Origin: Panax quinquefolius
Lineage: Eukaryota; Streptophyta; Magnoliopsida; Apiales; Araliaceae
Direction: 5' to 3'
DNA: 64,000 nucleotides
Assembly (NCBI GenBank): GCA_020205615.1
Contig: CM035166.1
Location: 88,589,043-88,653,042, forward strand
In this document: piece after piece, positions 49,681 through 61,100 of the stretch
Layout of the letters: every line of letters starts with the position of its first letter
Position numbering within the stretch: position 1 is the first letter of the stretch
The notes under the pieces: model-generated
What the model saw: only the letters and a program-made list of their open reading frames with translations
Told to the model about the DNA's origin: nothing
Databases searched by the model: none
Made by a program: the position numbers and the translations under genes

Positions 49681-50311
49681 GTTAGGTCTTTAACTCCTGA
49701 AGTTCAATAGGAGCCATTCTATATGAGATTTTAGAAATGGGTTTTGTACCGGGTTCAAAGTCGATACAAAATTCAATATCACGCTCTGGGAGTAGGTCAG
49801 GAAATACGTCAGGAAATTTACTAACAACAGAAATATCATTCAAATCTGACGTATTTTTGTTCAAGTCCATAACATGGCTAAGAAAGCTTGACATCCATTT
49901 TTCAATAAACGAATGACTTTATGGCTTGATATAAAAGAGTTTGACTTCAATGGTTTGGTTGCTTAAATTCGAATAACAGGTTGCTTAGGAATATGAAAAC
50001 TAATAACCTTACAAAAGCAATCAATTTTAGTATGATGAGTGATTAACCAATTAATCCCTAAGGTCACATCAAATGCAAGAATTTTTAAAGAAATAAGGTC
50101 AACAAGTAATGTGATGGTGCCAACTTGGATCAAACAAGATTTATAAACAGTGGATGTAACGAAAGTTTCTCATAACAGAGTTTCAACAGATAAGTCAAAG
50201 TCTAATTTTCCCCGGAGTCAAGTTTTAACGTTGAGTATAAGCAGGAGAGATAAATGAATGGATAGAACCGGTATCTAATAAGGTATAAACTTCGTAAGAA
50301 TTTATAATTAA
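49681..50311 (-). pseudogene. RT leader and protease of C'
   Basis: 49682-49894 reads SSFLSHVMDLNKN, DVFPDLLPERDIEFCIDFEPG and [15 protein letters not shown], the RT leader. Further upstream the protease is broken by shifts, but the LLDTGSIHSFIS block with the catalytic Asp is recognisable near 50240-50280. IDWL-type block near 50030 is partly visible. The frame to gag is shifted. Confidence 0.65.
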
Positions 50312-51542
50312 CTAACCTGTGCTAACTTCGTTCGGGTTCCTCACATTCTGACCAGTCACGAAAAATGCTCTTCCAGGAACCGTTGACTTTGACTTATCCG
50401 GGACAGCCTTTGGAGTCACCATCCCCGTTGGACTGGGTTTCGCTACCGTACAATCTCGAGCGATATGACCTTCTTTTCCACAATTATAACATACCTTGGA
50501 AGGTTGTGAACAGTTTGGACTTATGTGTCCCTCTTCTCCGCATCTGTAGCGGTCTTTCTCCTCCTCTAAAATTCGTTGCTGGTGTTGGTGCCGAAGTCTT
50601 CCCGTCATTGTTAAATCTTCTCTTTTTAAAATTCCCACTTAAATTATTTCTTCTATTATCTTGGCCATGATTACCACCGAAGTGGTTACCATTTCTGGCA
50701 TGATAATTTCCTCCACGATTGTTATCATTATTGTAGATGGCCGTTACCACCAGAAGACGATTATCATCGAGTTGTTGGTCATTATTCTTTAGTTGAGCCG
50801 ACTCATTATCGTTCTTCAATAACTGAGCCCTATTCACAACATCTGAATATAAACAAAGTTTGTGAGAAATGAGGTATTGACGTATTTTGGGTTTCAATCC
50901 TTGCAGAAACATTCGCATCATTCTCTCCTCATTATCAACCAAATGGGATGCAAATCGGGACAACTCGGCAAACTTAGCTTTGTACTGCGACACGTTCATA
51001 TTGTTTTACTCCAGCTTGATGAACTCTTCCTCCTTCATGTGACGAATACTTTTGGGAAAGTACTTATCGTTGAACAATTCTTGGAACTTCTCCCAAGACA
51101 TCTTCAGTGCAATAGGCTGAGTACGCTTTACGGATTCCCACCAATAATCTGCCTCTCCTCGTAACATGAAAGTGGCGAAAGGAACCTTTTTATCCTCTGA
51201 GCATCCCAAAACATCAATTATCTTAGTGATCTGCTTTATCCACGTCTCTGCCGTAAATGGTTCTGGCTTTCCCAAAAAATCCGGCGGTCCTAACCCCTTG
51301 AACTGCTTAGCGGTGACCATCCATGAGTTGCCTGTATTTCCACCTGCATTTTGAATAGTAGTCTTTCTCGTTTGGTTTTGCATGAATTCTAGAAAGTTCC
51401 TAAACATACCATCGTTCGTTATCTGCTCAGTGGTGTTGTTCACAGGAGGAACATTGCCAGCATGTTGCACGTTCTCCTCGTTGGTGAGTACAGGTGTCTC
51501 CACGGTATCATTTACTCCAGTGTTAACATTCTCAGTTGACAT
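50312..51542 (-). pseudogene. Gag of C' (capsid and zinc knuckle)
   Basis: ATG at 51542 (MSTENVNTGVND), chosen because element D gag aligns at the same Met. The capsid domain (Retrotrans_gag type) includes FLGKPEPFTAETWIKQI, FMLRGEADYWWESV, WEKFQELFNDKYFP and YKAKFAELSRFA. A TAA stop (from Gln) lies near 51003 inside a conserved EQNN motif, and a frameshift near 50550-50640. Then a zinc knuckle [14 protein letters not shown] (50460-50500), complete C-X2-C-X4-H-X4-C. A preceding knuckle ([11 protein letters not shown]) has lost its first Cys. Arg/Asn/Gly-rich linker between. It packages RNA into particles when intact. Confidence 0.8.
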
Positions 51543-51730
51543 TCTTAAATACTGCCATAAAACAAGGGTTAATTAAACAAATTAACAAATCACATAATAC
51601 CCCTATATTATTACCGACCAACAAATAAGCTTAGGTAGGACACACTAGCGAAGGATTTACTCGTCTCTCCACGCCTAGTTCTATTCCCCGATCTCCGCTA
51701 GAGATCATATCCCTAAGCTCTGATACCAAC
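51543..51730 (-). other. Leader and primer site of C'
   Basis: Contains the gypsy leader words cttaggtaggacacactagcgaagga and the primer site GCTCTGATACCA at 51717-51728, two bases from the LTR end at 51731. Confidence 0.8.
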
Positions 51731-54504
51731 TGTGACAACCCCAAAATAGGTCCAATCCACCCAACCTATTCTGAGTCGCCAAATACATGGTACAGAAACA
51801 ACTACAACTTCAATAATACAATTGTCGTGCAAAATACGACAACATATAAACTGTGAGTTTAAATACAAATATTATCTTCTAGACAATATTAACACTCAAA
51901 TAAGTCCTCCTTACAATTATTGATACACTATTTTACAAAATAGTGAGGACTACTAAAACAACTGTCTTGAACCATTACTCCACACCCCGACTAGTTCCCG
52001 CTATATTCTCGTCTCCTAAGAAGAAAATGGAACAAAAAGGAAAAGGGTGAGCTCAACTATCCCAGTAAAGAATATTATGACTAAGATAATGTACAACAAA
52101 TTATCATTAGTCTTCAACAGGGAAAAATCTGATAGAATACAATAGACAACAAGTTTTAGATCAACAACTATAAGTGAAACAACAATTCATTAGAAGAGTT
52201 AAGTAGAGAATGAAATCTACTATCATCTATGAATTTAAAAGTCCATCATCGATGTTTTATCCCTGTAACATCAATCAATATACACCATAAATCAAATATT
52301 CATCTTTGCACTACAGGCCAAAAATATTCACTAGTTGGTCATGTTCATCTAAACACCTGTTCATCTTTGCACTACGGGCCAAAGATATTCATCATAAAAT
52401 CATTCATCTTTGCACTACAGGCCAAAGATATTCATCATAAAATAATTCATCTTTGCACTACAGGCCAAATATATTCAGTTATATCATCATTTAGGACTGA
52501 GGATGATGAAAAATATTTTAAAGAAAACGAATCCAGTGAAACAAAAGAACAAATATTAAGGATTCATACTTTAAACAATCCAAGTTCAAAAATATTTCAT
52601 AAATAACCAAAGTGGAATAAAATTCTAGAATGATCAAAACATGGATACAATCAAAGCTAGTATCCATAATAGATATTTTGGACGAAAAACGAAAATTTAA
52701 TTTTCTATGAATAGTGTCGTATTCGTGAATAGTGCCGTATACGTGAATAGTAACTCCGACACCAAAAGATAGAAATTTCACAAAAAATATCATCATGCTT
52801 CGTGAATAGTACTCGTGAATAGTAACTCGTGAATAGTAACTCATGGATAGTAACTCGTGAATAGTAACTCATGAATAGTAACCCCGACATGAAAATTTTC
52901 AAAATTTGATAAAAAGTTCCAACCAATATTTCAGCATAATGATATTGAAGAAATAATATCATTTGAGAAGAAAATAACATCCCTTACCTCAAAAAGATAG
53001 TACTTCTGACTGGAATACTGGATATAGTGATGAAAGAACTTGCACCGTATAGCAATACTCAAAGTACTAAAATACTAACAAAATACGTTCGATATTATAG
53101 AGAGAGAAAGAGAGAGAAAACTTTAGTTTCTGGTGTGATTTTCAATTCTAACCTAAGCACCCTATTTACAGGAAATTGCATAGAACACCAAAGTAAAAAA
53201 TTTAATATAATAATAATATATTTATATAAATTTTCCTTAGCCCACTTTTTTGGTCTAGACATCAGCCACTAACCCACCAAAATCACAAAAAACGTTTTTG
53301 TTAAAATAAATATTTAAAACTTTCAAAAATCAATTATTTCGGAACTTCAATAATTCATAATAAATAGCCCTTTTATCATAAAATTTGAATCTCGCGACTT
53401 TTTATAGGAAATTCAATTCTCTTCAACTTTGCAGAAGAAAGCTTTTTCCAAATTCTAAACAAAAATTGGTAGAAATCCATATATCTGAGACGATTTTACA
53501 ATTTATAATCAAATTTCAAATCAAGAAATGGGGTTCACAAACACACAAAACATGTGTTAATCATTTAATACAACAAAATACTCTTTCTCCTCATATACTC
53601 ATATATCCCACATTCATTATAAAAATATCATCATTATTATATTATAATAATATAATAAAATATTATTTTATCGGAAAAGATAAAATATCAATTTTTAACA
53701 ATTGTCACTTTTAAAATTTTCTCCATCTATATCCACATAAAATCAATATTTTCCTCATCATATAAATCAAAATTATTTATTCAAAAATAATATTACAGTA
53801 ATCACAATCATCGATAAACCAGTAGTTCCCGAGAAAAGGGGCTTTCAATTAGAATTTCTCCTCATGCGCATGCAATTAGGTGACCAAACCTCTCCTTAGA
53901 TGTAACTTTCTAGACATTGCCAATAATGTTTTCTAATAATATTATTAGGATAATATGAATTATTGCTTCGATAATGGAAAATACTTTGTAGCGACAATTA
54001 TTGAAAACAACAGTAATATAAAATATCAACGCAAACAATTATTGAATCAATAAAATAAAATCTTTGAGCGGTAATTATTGTAATAATTATTGAGTAGTGC
54101 CTTCTTACTTAAGAATCAATAATTGGTGCAATACTGGTGCTATCTTCTTGGCAACAACGCGACATCGTGTTTTAAACCACCGGGTATTCCAACAATATTA
54201 ACGGTAACAACTGTGCCATTATTTATAAACAACTTATACTTGTCATTTTCTTCATCAAATCGCTTTCCGTTATGGGCCCACACAAGGTCGTAGTCGCATT
54301 TAATATTCCCCGACAAAGAAGAATATTCCACCACCAAACGAATATTCTCCGGACAACAATGAGTATTTTATAACCACTTTCTTATTTAAAATATTTGCGC
54401 ATTTTACCCATAACTAACCACATTAATCAAATCAACCCCTTACTATTTCAAAATAATAATTAGAGGAATTTAAATCTTCATTTATAAAAAGTTGGGGCCT
54501 TACA
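51731..54504 (-). repeat. 5' LTR of C' (2.77 kb)
   Basis: TGTGACAACCCC to GGGGCCTTACA, followed by the atgta duplication and no polypurine tract. Hairpin array 52296-52475, 18-/14-bp units 52705-52760 and 52798-52885, TATA variant 53162. The 53800-54340 part differs from 48110-48650 in many short scars. Confidence 0.85.
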
Positions 54505-54509
54505 ATGTA

Positions 54510-54910
54510 GCTTGATCAGCTTTAACTTTATCGATTCAAGTCTATTCTCATCATATATTCGTTATATTCACGTGGGTCCCTAGAGTCTTTAACTCTATCT
54601 CCATCATTTGTAAGTTATACGAAATGAGTCTTTGTGTTAACAACATCACACTCGTAAACGCATACGATCTTCTACTCAACACGTCAGCTACCACGTTCAT
54701 TTTTCCCACGATGATATTGAATGGTACGATCGTAATCTTCAACAGCTCGAGCCAACGTCTTTGGCACATTACACGTTCGTTTTAGGTGAAGAAAATATTT
54801 GAGGGTTTTAGAAATGGGTTTTGTACTAGGGTTAATACAAAATTCGATTTCACACTCTAGGGTAGGCTAAGAAGTCTTCAAGAATACGTCAGGAAATTTA
54901 TTAACAATAG
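54510..54910 (-). pseudogene. Pol remnants of element D: integrase start, RNase H end, RT leader
   Basis: 54510-54650 corresponds to the linker before integrase. 54650-54770 is the RNase H tail (RRWLELLK, NVVADVLSRRSYA). 54785-54910 is the RT leader scrap (ends in an attaacaatagaaatatcatt block). Everything between RNase H tail and RT leader, including the RT active site, is deleted. Confidence 0.65.
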
Positions 54911-54924
54911 AAATATCATTAAAA

Positions 54925-55060
54925 ACTGTGACTCTCATCCAAGACTTGGATAGCACGTCACATTGATACCTATCAACTTGTCACCGTCATTCACGACGTT
55001 GCCTACAGAAAGTCTGGCTTCGGTGCATTCCACACAAGAAAGTCAACAATGAAAGGATCG
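54925..55060. other. Module at the pol deletion joint of element D
   Basis: Counterpart of 49527-49680: aactgtgactctcatccaag, ttggatagcacgtcacattg, later ggcttcggtgcattccacac. Shared non-pol filler at the same place in two elements implies a common deleted ancestor. Confidence 0.6.
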
Positions 55061-55540
55061 GGACTCTTTATTTATGGCTTGATATAACAATGATTGACTT
55101 TAGTGGTTTGGTTACTTTGAATTCACATAACATGTTGGTTAGGAGTATGAAAGTTAACAACCTTACAAAAAGCATGATGAGTAGTTAACCAATCGTTTCA
55201 AAAAATCACATCAAAGGCAAGTATTTTCAAAGAGATAAGATCGACAGGTAACGTGAAAGTGTTAATTTGAACAAGATTTATAAATAGTGGAGGTAACGAA
55301 GGTTTCTCCCAACTGAGTTTAAACAGATATATCAAAGTCTAACTTCTCCGGAGTTAACTTCAAACATTGAACACAACTAGGTGCAATAAAAGAGTGAGTA
55401 GAAGGCCCAGATTCAACACGGTATAGACTTCGCAAGAGTTTATGACTAACATACCCGTGATAATTTTATTCAGGTTCCTCGCCACAAAAAAAAACTCTCT
55501 CTCTTAAACTACTGGCTTTGGCTTGTTTGGGACATCCTTT
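55061..55540 (-). pseudogene. Protease remnant of element D
   Basis: Aligns with 34830-35300 of M1 over its length, but the catalytic region near 55405-55425 no longer reads DTG in any single frame, and several small gaps shift the frame. Not functional as given. Confidence 0.55.
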
Positions 55541-55559
55541 GGTGTCTCCATCCTAGCTG

Positions 55560-56656
55560 AACTTATCTTCGGTGAACGACAAAATCGGGCTAAGTGACCT
55601 TCTCTTCCACAATTATAACATGCTTTGATGGCATCGCGTAGATTTGACCGATGTGTCCCTCCCCTCCGCATTTAAAGCATATGATAGGTGGTTGTTCTCC
55701 TTCCTTAACAACGGGTGCTGGTGCTGACGTCTTTCCATCATTGTTGAATCTCCTCTTCTTGAAATGTCAATTCTTATTGTTTTGACCATGATTACCACCA
55801 AGTGGTTACCATTTCGGCATGTTAATTCCTCCATGCTTATTGTCCCGCGCTTTGATGGTATTATCACCAGTATTATCATTTTTCCGATGACTCTCTTTTG
55901 GATGCTTTGACTCGTTATCGCGCTCCACTAATCGAGCCCTATTTACAACATCGAATACAAAACACGGTTTATGAGAAATAAGATATTGACGTATCTCGAC
56001 TTCAAACCTCTTAAAAACATCCGCGTCATTCTCTCTTCATTATCAACCAAGTGGGACGCAAATCGGGACAACTCGGCAAACTTGGCTTCGTACTGCGACA
56101 CGGTCATGTTGTTTTGCTCTAACTTGATAAATTCCACCTCCTTCATGTGACGAATGCTTTCGGGAAAGTACTTGTCATTGAACAGCTCTTGGAACTTCTC
56201 CCAAGACATCTTGAGTGCGTCAGGTTGGGTACGTTTTACAGATTCCCACCAGTGATCTGCCTCTTCACGCAACATAAAGGTGGCAAAGGGAACCTTTTGC
56301 TCCTCGGAGCATCCCAAGACATCAAATATCTTGGTGATCTGCTTTAACCACGTCTCCGCCTTAAGTGGTTCTGGCTTTCCCAAAAACTCCGGTGGTCCCA
56401 GCTCCTTGAATTTCTTAGCGGTAACCAACCGTGGGTTGCCATTGTTTCCTCTTGCATTATGAACAGGAGCCGCTTTTACCTGATGTTGCATGAATCCTAA
56501 AAAGCTCCTAAACATACCGTCATTCGTCAATTGATCAGTGTTGTTGTTTACAGGAGGATTATCGCCATCCTGTTGCACATTGTCCTGATTATTGATCTGT
56601 GGAGAATCAACGGTCTCCTGTGCTCCATTGCTATTCTCAACATTCTCGGATGACAT
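55560..56656 (-). pseudogene. Gag of element D
   Basis: Start taken at the second Met (56656, MSSENVENSNGAQ), aligned with C'; six codons upstream of it are also open. The capsid part is open for about 237 codons to 55943 (FLGKPEPLKAETWLKQI, FMLREEADHWWESV, KFQELFNDKYFPES, KFAELSRFASHL), where a frameshift after LRGLK breaks it. Downstream, in shifted frames, lie two zinc knuckles: CFKCGGEGHIGQI with the last Cys lost (about 55640-55685), and a complete CYNCGREGHLARFC (about 55575-55620). Of the two gags in the window this one has the longest intact capsid frame. Confidence 0.8.
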
Positions 56657-56843
56657 TTTCAGATACTGCCACAAAACAAAGGTTAATTGACATGTAACAT
56701 ATTATCCCTATATTCTGACCGACCAATTAAATACCAAATAAACTTAGGTAGGTCATACTAGCGAAGGAATTCCCCGTCTCTCCCCTCCTAATTCTATTCT
56801 CACATCCTAGCCAGGGATCATATCCCTAAGCTTTGATACCAAC
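56657..56843 (-). other. Leader and primer site of element D
   Basis: Leader cttaggtaggtcatactagcgaagga and primer site GCTTTGATACCA (56830-56841), one base off the iMet match, two bases from the LTR end at 56844. Confidence 0.8.
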
Positions 56844-59410
56844 TGTGACGCCCCCAAAATTAGGTATACATCACACATCTTGAGTCGCCAGATACATGGT
56901 ATAGAATTTAAATATAACTTAATAATACAACTGTCGTGTACAATACGACAAAACATAAACTGTGAGTTTGAATACAAATATTGTCTACTAGAGATTATAC
57001 TAACTCAAAAGGAGTCCTCATTACAATTATTATCACACTATTTCACATAATAGTGAGGACTACTAATGCACCATCTAGGACCATAACTCTGTTCCCCGAC
57101 TAGTCCCAGCTACGTTCTCATTTCTCAAGAAGAACGGTGAAAGAAAGGTGAGCTCAACTAGCCCCAAGAAGAAATATTATGACTAAGATAATGCGTAATA
57201 ATTTATCGTTAGCCTTCAACAAAGTGTTAAAGCGATAAAATATAACAACTATCAAGTTTAAGCTGCAATGGAACAAGCAATCCATTAGAAGAGTCAGTAG
57301 GAATAAAATCTACTATCTTCTATGATTTAAAAAGTTTTTCATCACTTTTATCATTGGGACTCGCTTTAATAAATAATTCACATCATCGAATCACCCCTGC
57401 ACTATGGCCAAGGATATTCTTTAGTATCACGACCATGAATTATCCATGCACTACGGCTTAAGATAATCATGTTTTCATCAACGGTCCTGATCATGCCATA
57501 AAACAATTCATCTTTGCACTATGGCCAAAGAGAATCCATAGCCATAATCATACCAAAAACTGTCCATCAATGCACTACGGGCCAATGAGGACTTTTTCCA
57601 CATCATTTATAACATTATGGTTATGATTATGCCGAATAATCTCTGGTCATAATCATACCAAGTCCATCTATGCACTACAGGCCACAAATGACTTTTAACA
57701 AAATATAAACGTGAGGATGATGACAATGATATAAGAATTCAATAAAATAAGTTCAAGAATTAATTTATCCAGGAACTGATAACGTTCAAATTGTCAACAT
57801 GATACTACTTTGTGGAGTAAAATTCAAGAATGCTCAGAAGAATATTTCCATGAAAAGATACTGGATGAAGCGCAAATATCAAAGATATTCCACTAATTTC
57901 ATGAGTATAGAAGTCAAAGTTTTAACCAACTGAGTATAATAAAGAATGGAATAACAAAAGAAATCACCATGCATGCGATAGATCGCTTGCATGCAAAGTT
58001 ATTCCAACAGAATAATAAAGGATGGAACCGGTCCCGCCGTAAACGCATGCATGTGGATATTCCGACAAAATAATAAATAATGGAACTGTGTCCGCGAACG
58101 CACGCATGACGGGATATTGACGAATAATAAATAATAGAACCAGTCCCGCGTAGAACGCATGCATGTGATATTTCGACGAGAATAATAAATAATTGAACTA
58201 GGTCCCACAGAACGCACGCATGTGAGGATATTTCGACGTAATAATAAAAATGAATATTTAGAAGAATGTCACCATGTATAGGGTAGCTTAGCATGATCTG
58301 AGTTATTCCAATGTAATAATAAATAATGGAATAATGTAAGTTCTCTTCATGAATACAAAAGAAATAACACCCTTCTACCGTAAAAGCCGAATATAAGAGT
58401 AGGAAGTAGAGAAAACTTTTCTATAGGTTCTCTTATAATTCTCTCTAGAGTTTCAAAGTTGAATTAAGTAAGAAATAATGAAGGAATGAGCTTTATTTAT
58501 AGGAAAATGGAATGAATAGTAACTAATTCATGAATGGTCCAGATTGATTTACTATTAAACTGAGACGGTCCATATTGGTTTACTATTAAAACTTAAAACA
58601 ACGGTCCATCTTGATTTACTATTAAAACTTTAAACCCAATGATCCATATTGATTTACTATTATAACTCCACCAATGAGTCCATATTGACTTACTTTTATA
58701 TCTTCAACCAACTATTCGAAAAATTAGCACATCTCCTCATGGAATAATATTGTACTAAAAATACCGAATGCACAATACTAGAGTGAATAATAAGCTGGGT
58801 GAATAGTAACTCATGAATAGTAACTCGTGAATAGTAACTCATGAATAGTAACTCGTGAATAGTAACTCATGAATAGTAACTCATAAATAGTACTACGACC
58901 TAAAAGTGTCCCGAATACCCGATTGAACATTATATCATATTATGCGAGATGATATCGTAACAATAATTGAATCAATAATATGAGAGATATGATGCAAACA
59001 ATTATTGTAGCAATAATTGAGTATAAGCGAGTGACTTCTCACGTAAGCATCAATAATCAATACCGTAAGTTATTCTTGTGTAATGCCAGCGTATCTTATC
59101 TTTTAACACCGAGTTGTTTCAACAGTTAACGGTAAAACTTTCGCTGTTATTTTCATAAAGTATTTTTGTCGTTTTCTCTATCCGACAATAATTCTGTTGT
59201 GGGATCCACCAATGATTGTACCATCGTACAGATATTCCCCGATAAAAAGAATATTCCCCGACCAATCGAATATTATACAACCACTTGTTTACTTTGCAAA
59301 ATTTGTAAATATTATCCACAACTATAACATTAAATCAAATCAACACCATAATATAAAAAAAATTATTTCGAGAAAATTAAATCTTTATTCATAAAATCTG
59401 GGGTCTCACA
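56844..59410 (-). repeat. 5' LTR of element D (2.57 kb)
   Basis: TGTGACGCCCCC to GGGTCTCACA, followed by gattc. Contains hairpin units 57410-57690, TATA-like TTATTTATAG 58492, about five GGTCCATATTGATTTACT units (58530-58700; one more than the partner LTR) and a 14-bp array 58798-58895. Confidence 0.85.
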
Positions 59411-59598
59411 GATTCCATCTTCCTTGTCATCATGATTTCTCCATTGCTCATCTCCTGTATTTCAGATATCATTCTAGAATACTGCTTCAAAACAAGGGTT
59501 AATTGAACAAATTAACATATCACATAATATCCCGATATTATGACTGACCAACAAATAAGCTTAGGTAGGACACCATATCCCTAAGCTCTGATACCAAA
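59411..59598 (-). other. Remaining internal DNA of A2 with primer site
   Basis: After the gattc copy: about 20 gag codons starting at an ATG near 59474 (MISEIQEMSNGE), the usual leader, and primer site GCTCTGATACCA at 59585-59596. Together with 43131-43218 this is the whole internal region. Confidence 0.7.
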
Positions 59599-59795
59599 TG
59601 TGAGAACCCCAAAATAGGTCCATTCCATCCAACCCATTCTGAGTCGCCAAATACATGGTACAAAAAACAACTACAACTTTATTACAACAATTATCGTGCA
59701 AAATAAAACAACTCATGTGTTGTGAGTTTTGATACAAATATATATATCAACTGTGACTCTGGACACCAACTTGGGTAGCACGTCACCATGACATC

Positions 59796-60287
59796 TTACA
59801 TAAAGGTATAGTCAAAAACTGTTTTCGAAATTAAAATCTTTGGGAAGTGCTCAAGGAAACCTTCATACATGGGAGGCCATGCTTCCAGGTTATGATAGAT
59901 ATCATATGGCCACAGAATTATCCTTGGTTGACCCAATAGACACCAAAGAAAAACGAGAAGATTACTATCATATTCTTTCCAATGGTGAGTCTTCTCTTGA
60001 CATATCATTATCTCCACTATCTCTAATTGAGAATTATACTTCAAACAAACACCAAGATCATATAGGTAGTGCGCGTAGATATACTCAGTAAGTGGATGTG
60101 CACAACCCTGTCTTATGATGACACGAGGTTGTATGTGTTTGGACATCTTGTATAATAGTGGCAAAACACCCTTCCAACATTGGGTTCGCCTCACCCTATA
60201 TGATTCACCAAATATAACTATTAAAAGATGTATACAACACACTTTTCTATACTGTTTAGGGAGAACTCCACAGCTAGAGACCATCAT
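59796..60287 (-). CDS. Second intact copy of the LTR-A ORF (163 codons)
   Basis: Identical in length and frame to 39295-39783 apart from one extra Met at the start. It differs at about ten residues (for example Cys for Arg in RRTQCW, Leu for Ser in LPLLYKM, Cys for Gly in FLWCLLG, Trp for Arg in LEAWPPM). As the two LTRs were identical at insertion, these are later changes; a majority alter the protein, so no purifying selection since insertion is evident. The TATA box lies about 2.2 kb upstream on the - strand, so the ORF would be in a very long 5' leader. Confidence 0.4.
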   Translation of the reverse strand: MMVSSCGVLPKQYRKVCCIHLLIVIFGESYRVRRTQCWKGVLPLLYKMSKHIQPRVIIRQGCAHPLTEYIYAHYLYDLGVCLKYNSQLEIVEIMICQEKTHHWKEYDSNLLVFLWCLLGQPRIILWPYDIYHNLEAWPPMYEGFLEHFPKILISKTVFDYTFM

Positions 60288-60754
60288 TCTATTCCTTTGT
60301 TACTCCCGCTCGACCCAGCTACACTCTTATTACCTGAAAGGAATTGTGAAGCAAAAGGGTGAGCACAACTAGCTCATTAAAGAATATCATGACTAAAGAT
60401 AATTAAATTATCAATAGCCTTCATCAATAATAAATCAGAGATTTAGAACATATGGTAGACGATAAAACTTTTCAACCATAGTTGTAGCGGAACGAGCAAT
60501 CCATTAGAAGAGTCAAATAGACCACAAAATCTATTATCTTCTTCATGTTAAAAGTCCACCAACAATGTTTTATCCCTGTAACATCAATCAATAGTTCCTT
60601 TCCACAATCATATGAATAACTCATAATCATAATTGTGATGTTAAATTCCTCTTCTCATCTAGGACGAAGATAATTTTTATCACCTATCTTTACCTGAAAC
60701 ATCAAAGATCATGGTTATACCAAATCATAGTTCCTGTTCATAATCATACTAATA

Positions 60755-61100
60755 AATTCATCTTTGCACTACGGGCCAAAGATATTCATTAGCAGTTCAT
60801 CTTTGCACTACAGGCCAAAGATATTCAACAACTGGTAATCTTTGTATTATGGGCCAAAGATATTCAAAAACAGGTCATCTTTGCACTACGGGCCAAAGAT
60901 ATTCAACAACAGTTCATCTTTGCACTACATGTCAAAGATATTCAACAACATATCATCTTTGCACTACGGGCCAAAGATATTCATCAACAATTCATCTTTG
61001 CACTACAGGCCAAAGATATTCCTCAACAGTTCATATTTGCACTACAGGCCAAATATATTCATCAACAGTTCATATTTGCACTACAGGCCAAATATATTAA
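60755..61100. repeat. 39-bp hairpin array in LTR A3
   Basis: Nine units. Units 1-7 mostly have ATCTTTG/CAAAGAT stems. The last two (61033-61056 and 61072-61095) have ATATTTG/CAAATAT, both arms changed together. Confidence 0.85.

Larger units (their letters stand above)
46040..54504 (-). mobile_element. C': gag-bearing, pol-deleted element of family C, youngest of the nest
   Basis: Flanked by atgta at 46035-46039 and 54505-54509. LTRs 46040-48806 and 51731-54504 differ at few places outside CAG/CTG-type words, so it inserted recently relative to the others. Internal region 48807-51730 (2.9 kb). Innermost of five nested insertions. Confidence 0.9.
43219..59410 (-). mobile_element. Element D: gag-bearing, pol-deleted Ty3/gypsy element
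   Basis: Flanked by gattc at 43214-43218 and 59411-59415. LTRs 43219-45600 and 56844-59410; internal 45601-46039 plus 54510-56843 (about 2.8 kb) once C' is removed. Order on the - strand: primer site, gag, protease scraps, RT leader, a 150-bp foreign-looking module, RNase H tail, integrase N-terminal scrap, integrase C-terminus. RT core, RNase H active site and integrase core are missing. Confidence 0.85.

Noticed and set aside
50365..51576. Plus-strand ORFs of 62-101 codons over the gag region
   Set aside because: Antisense to conserved gag motifs and zinc knuckle; shadows.
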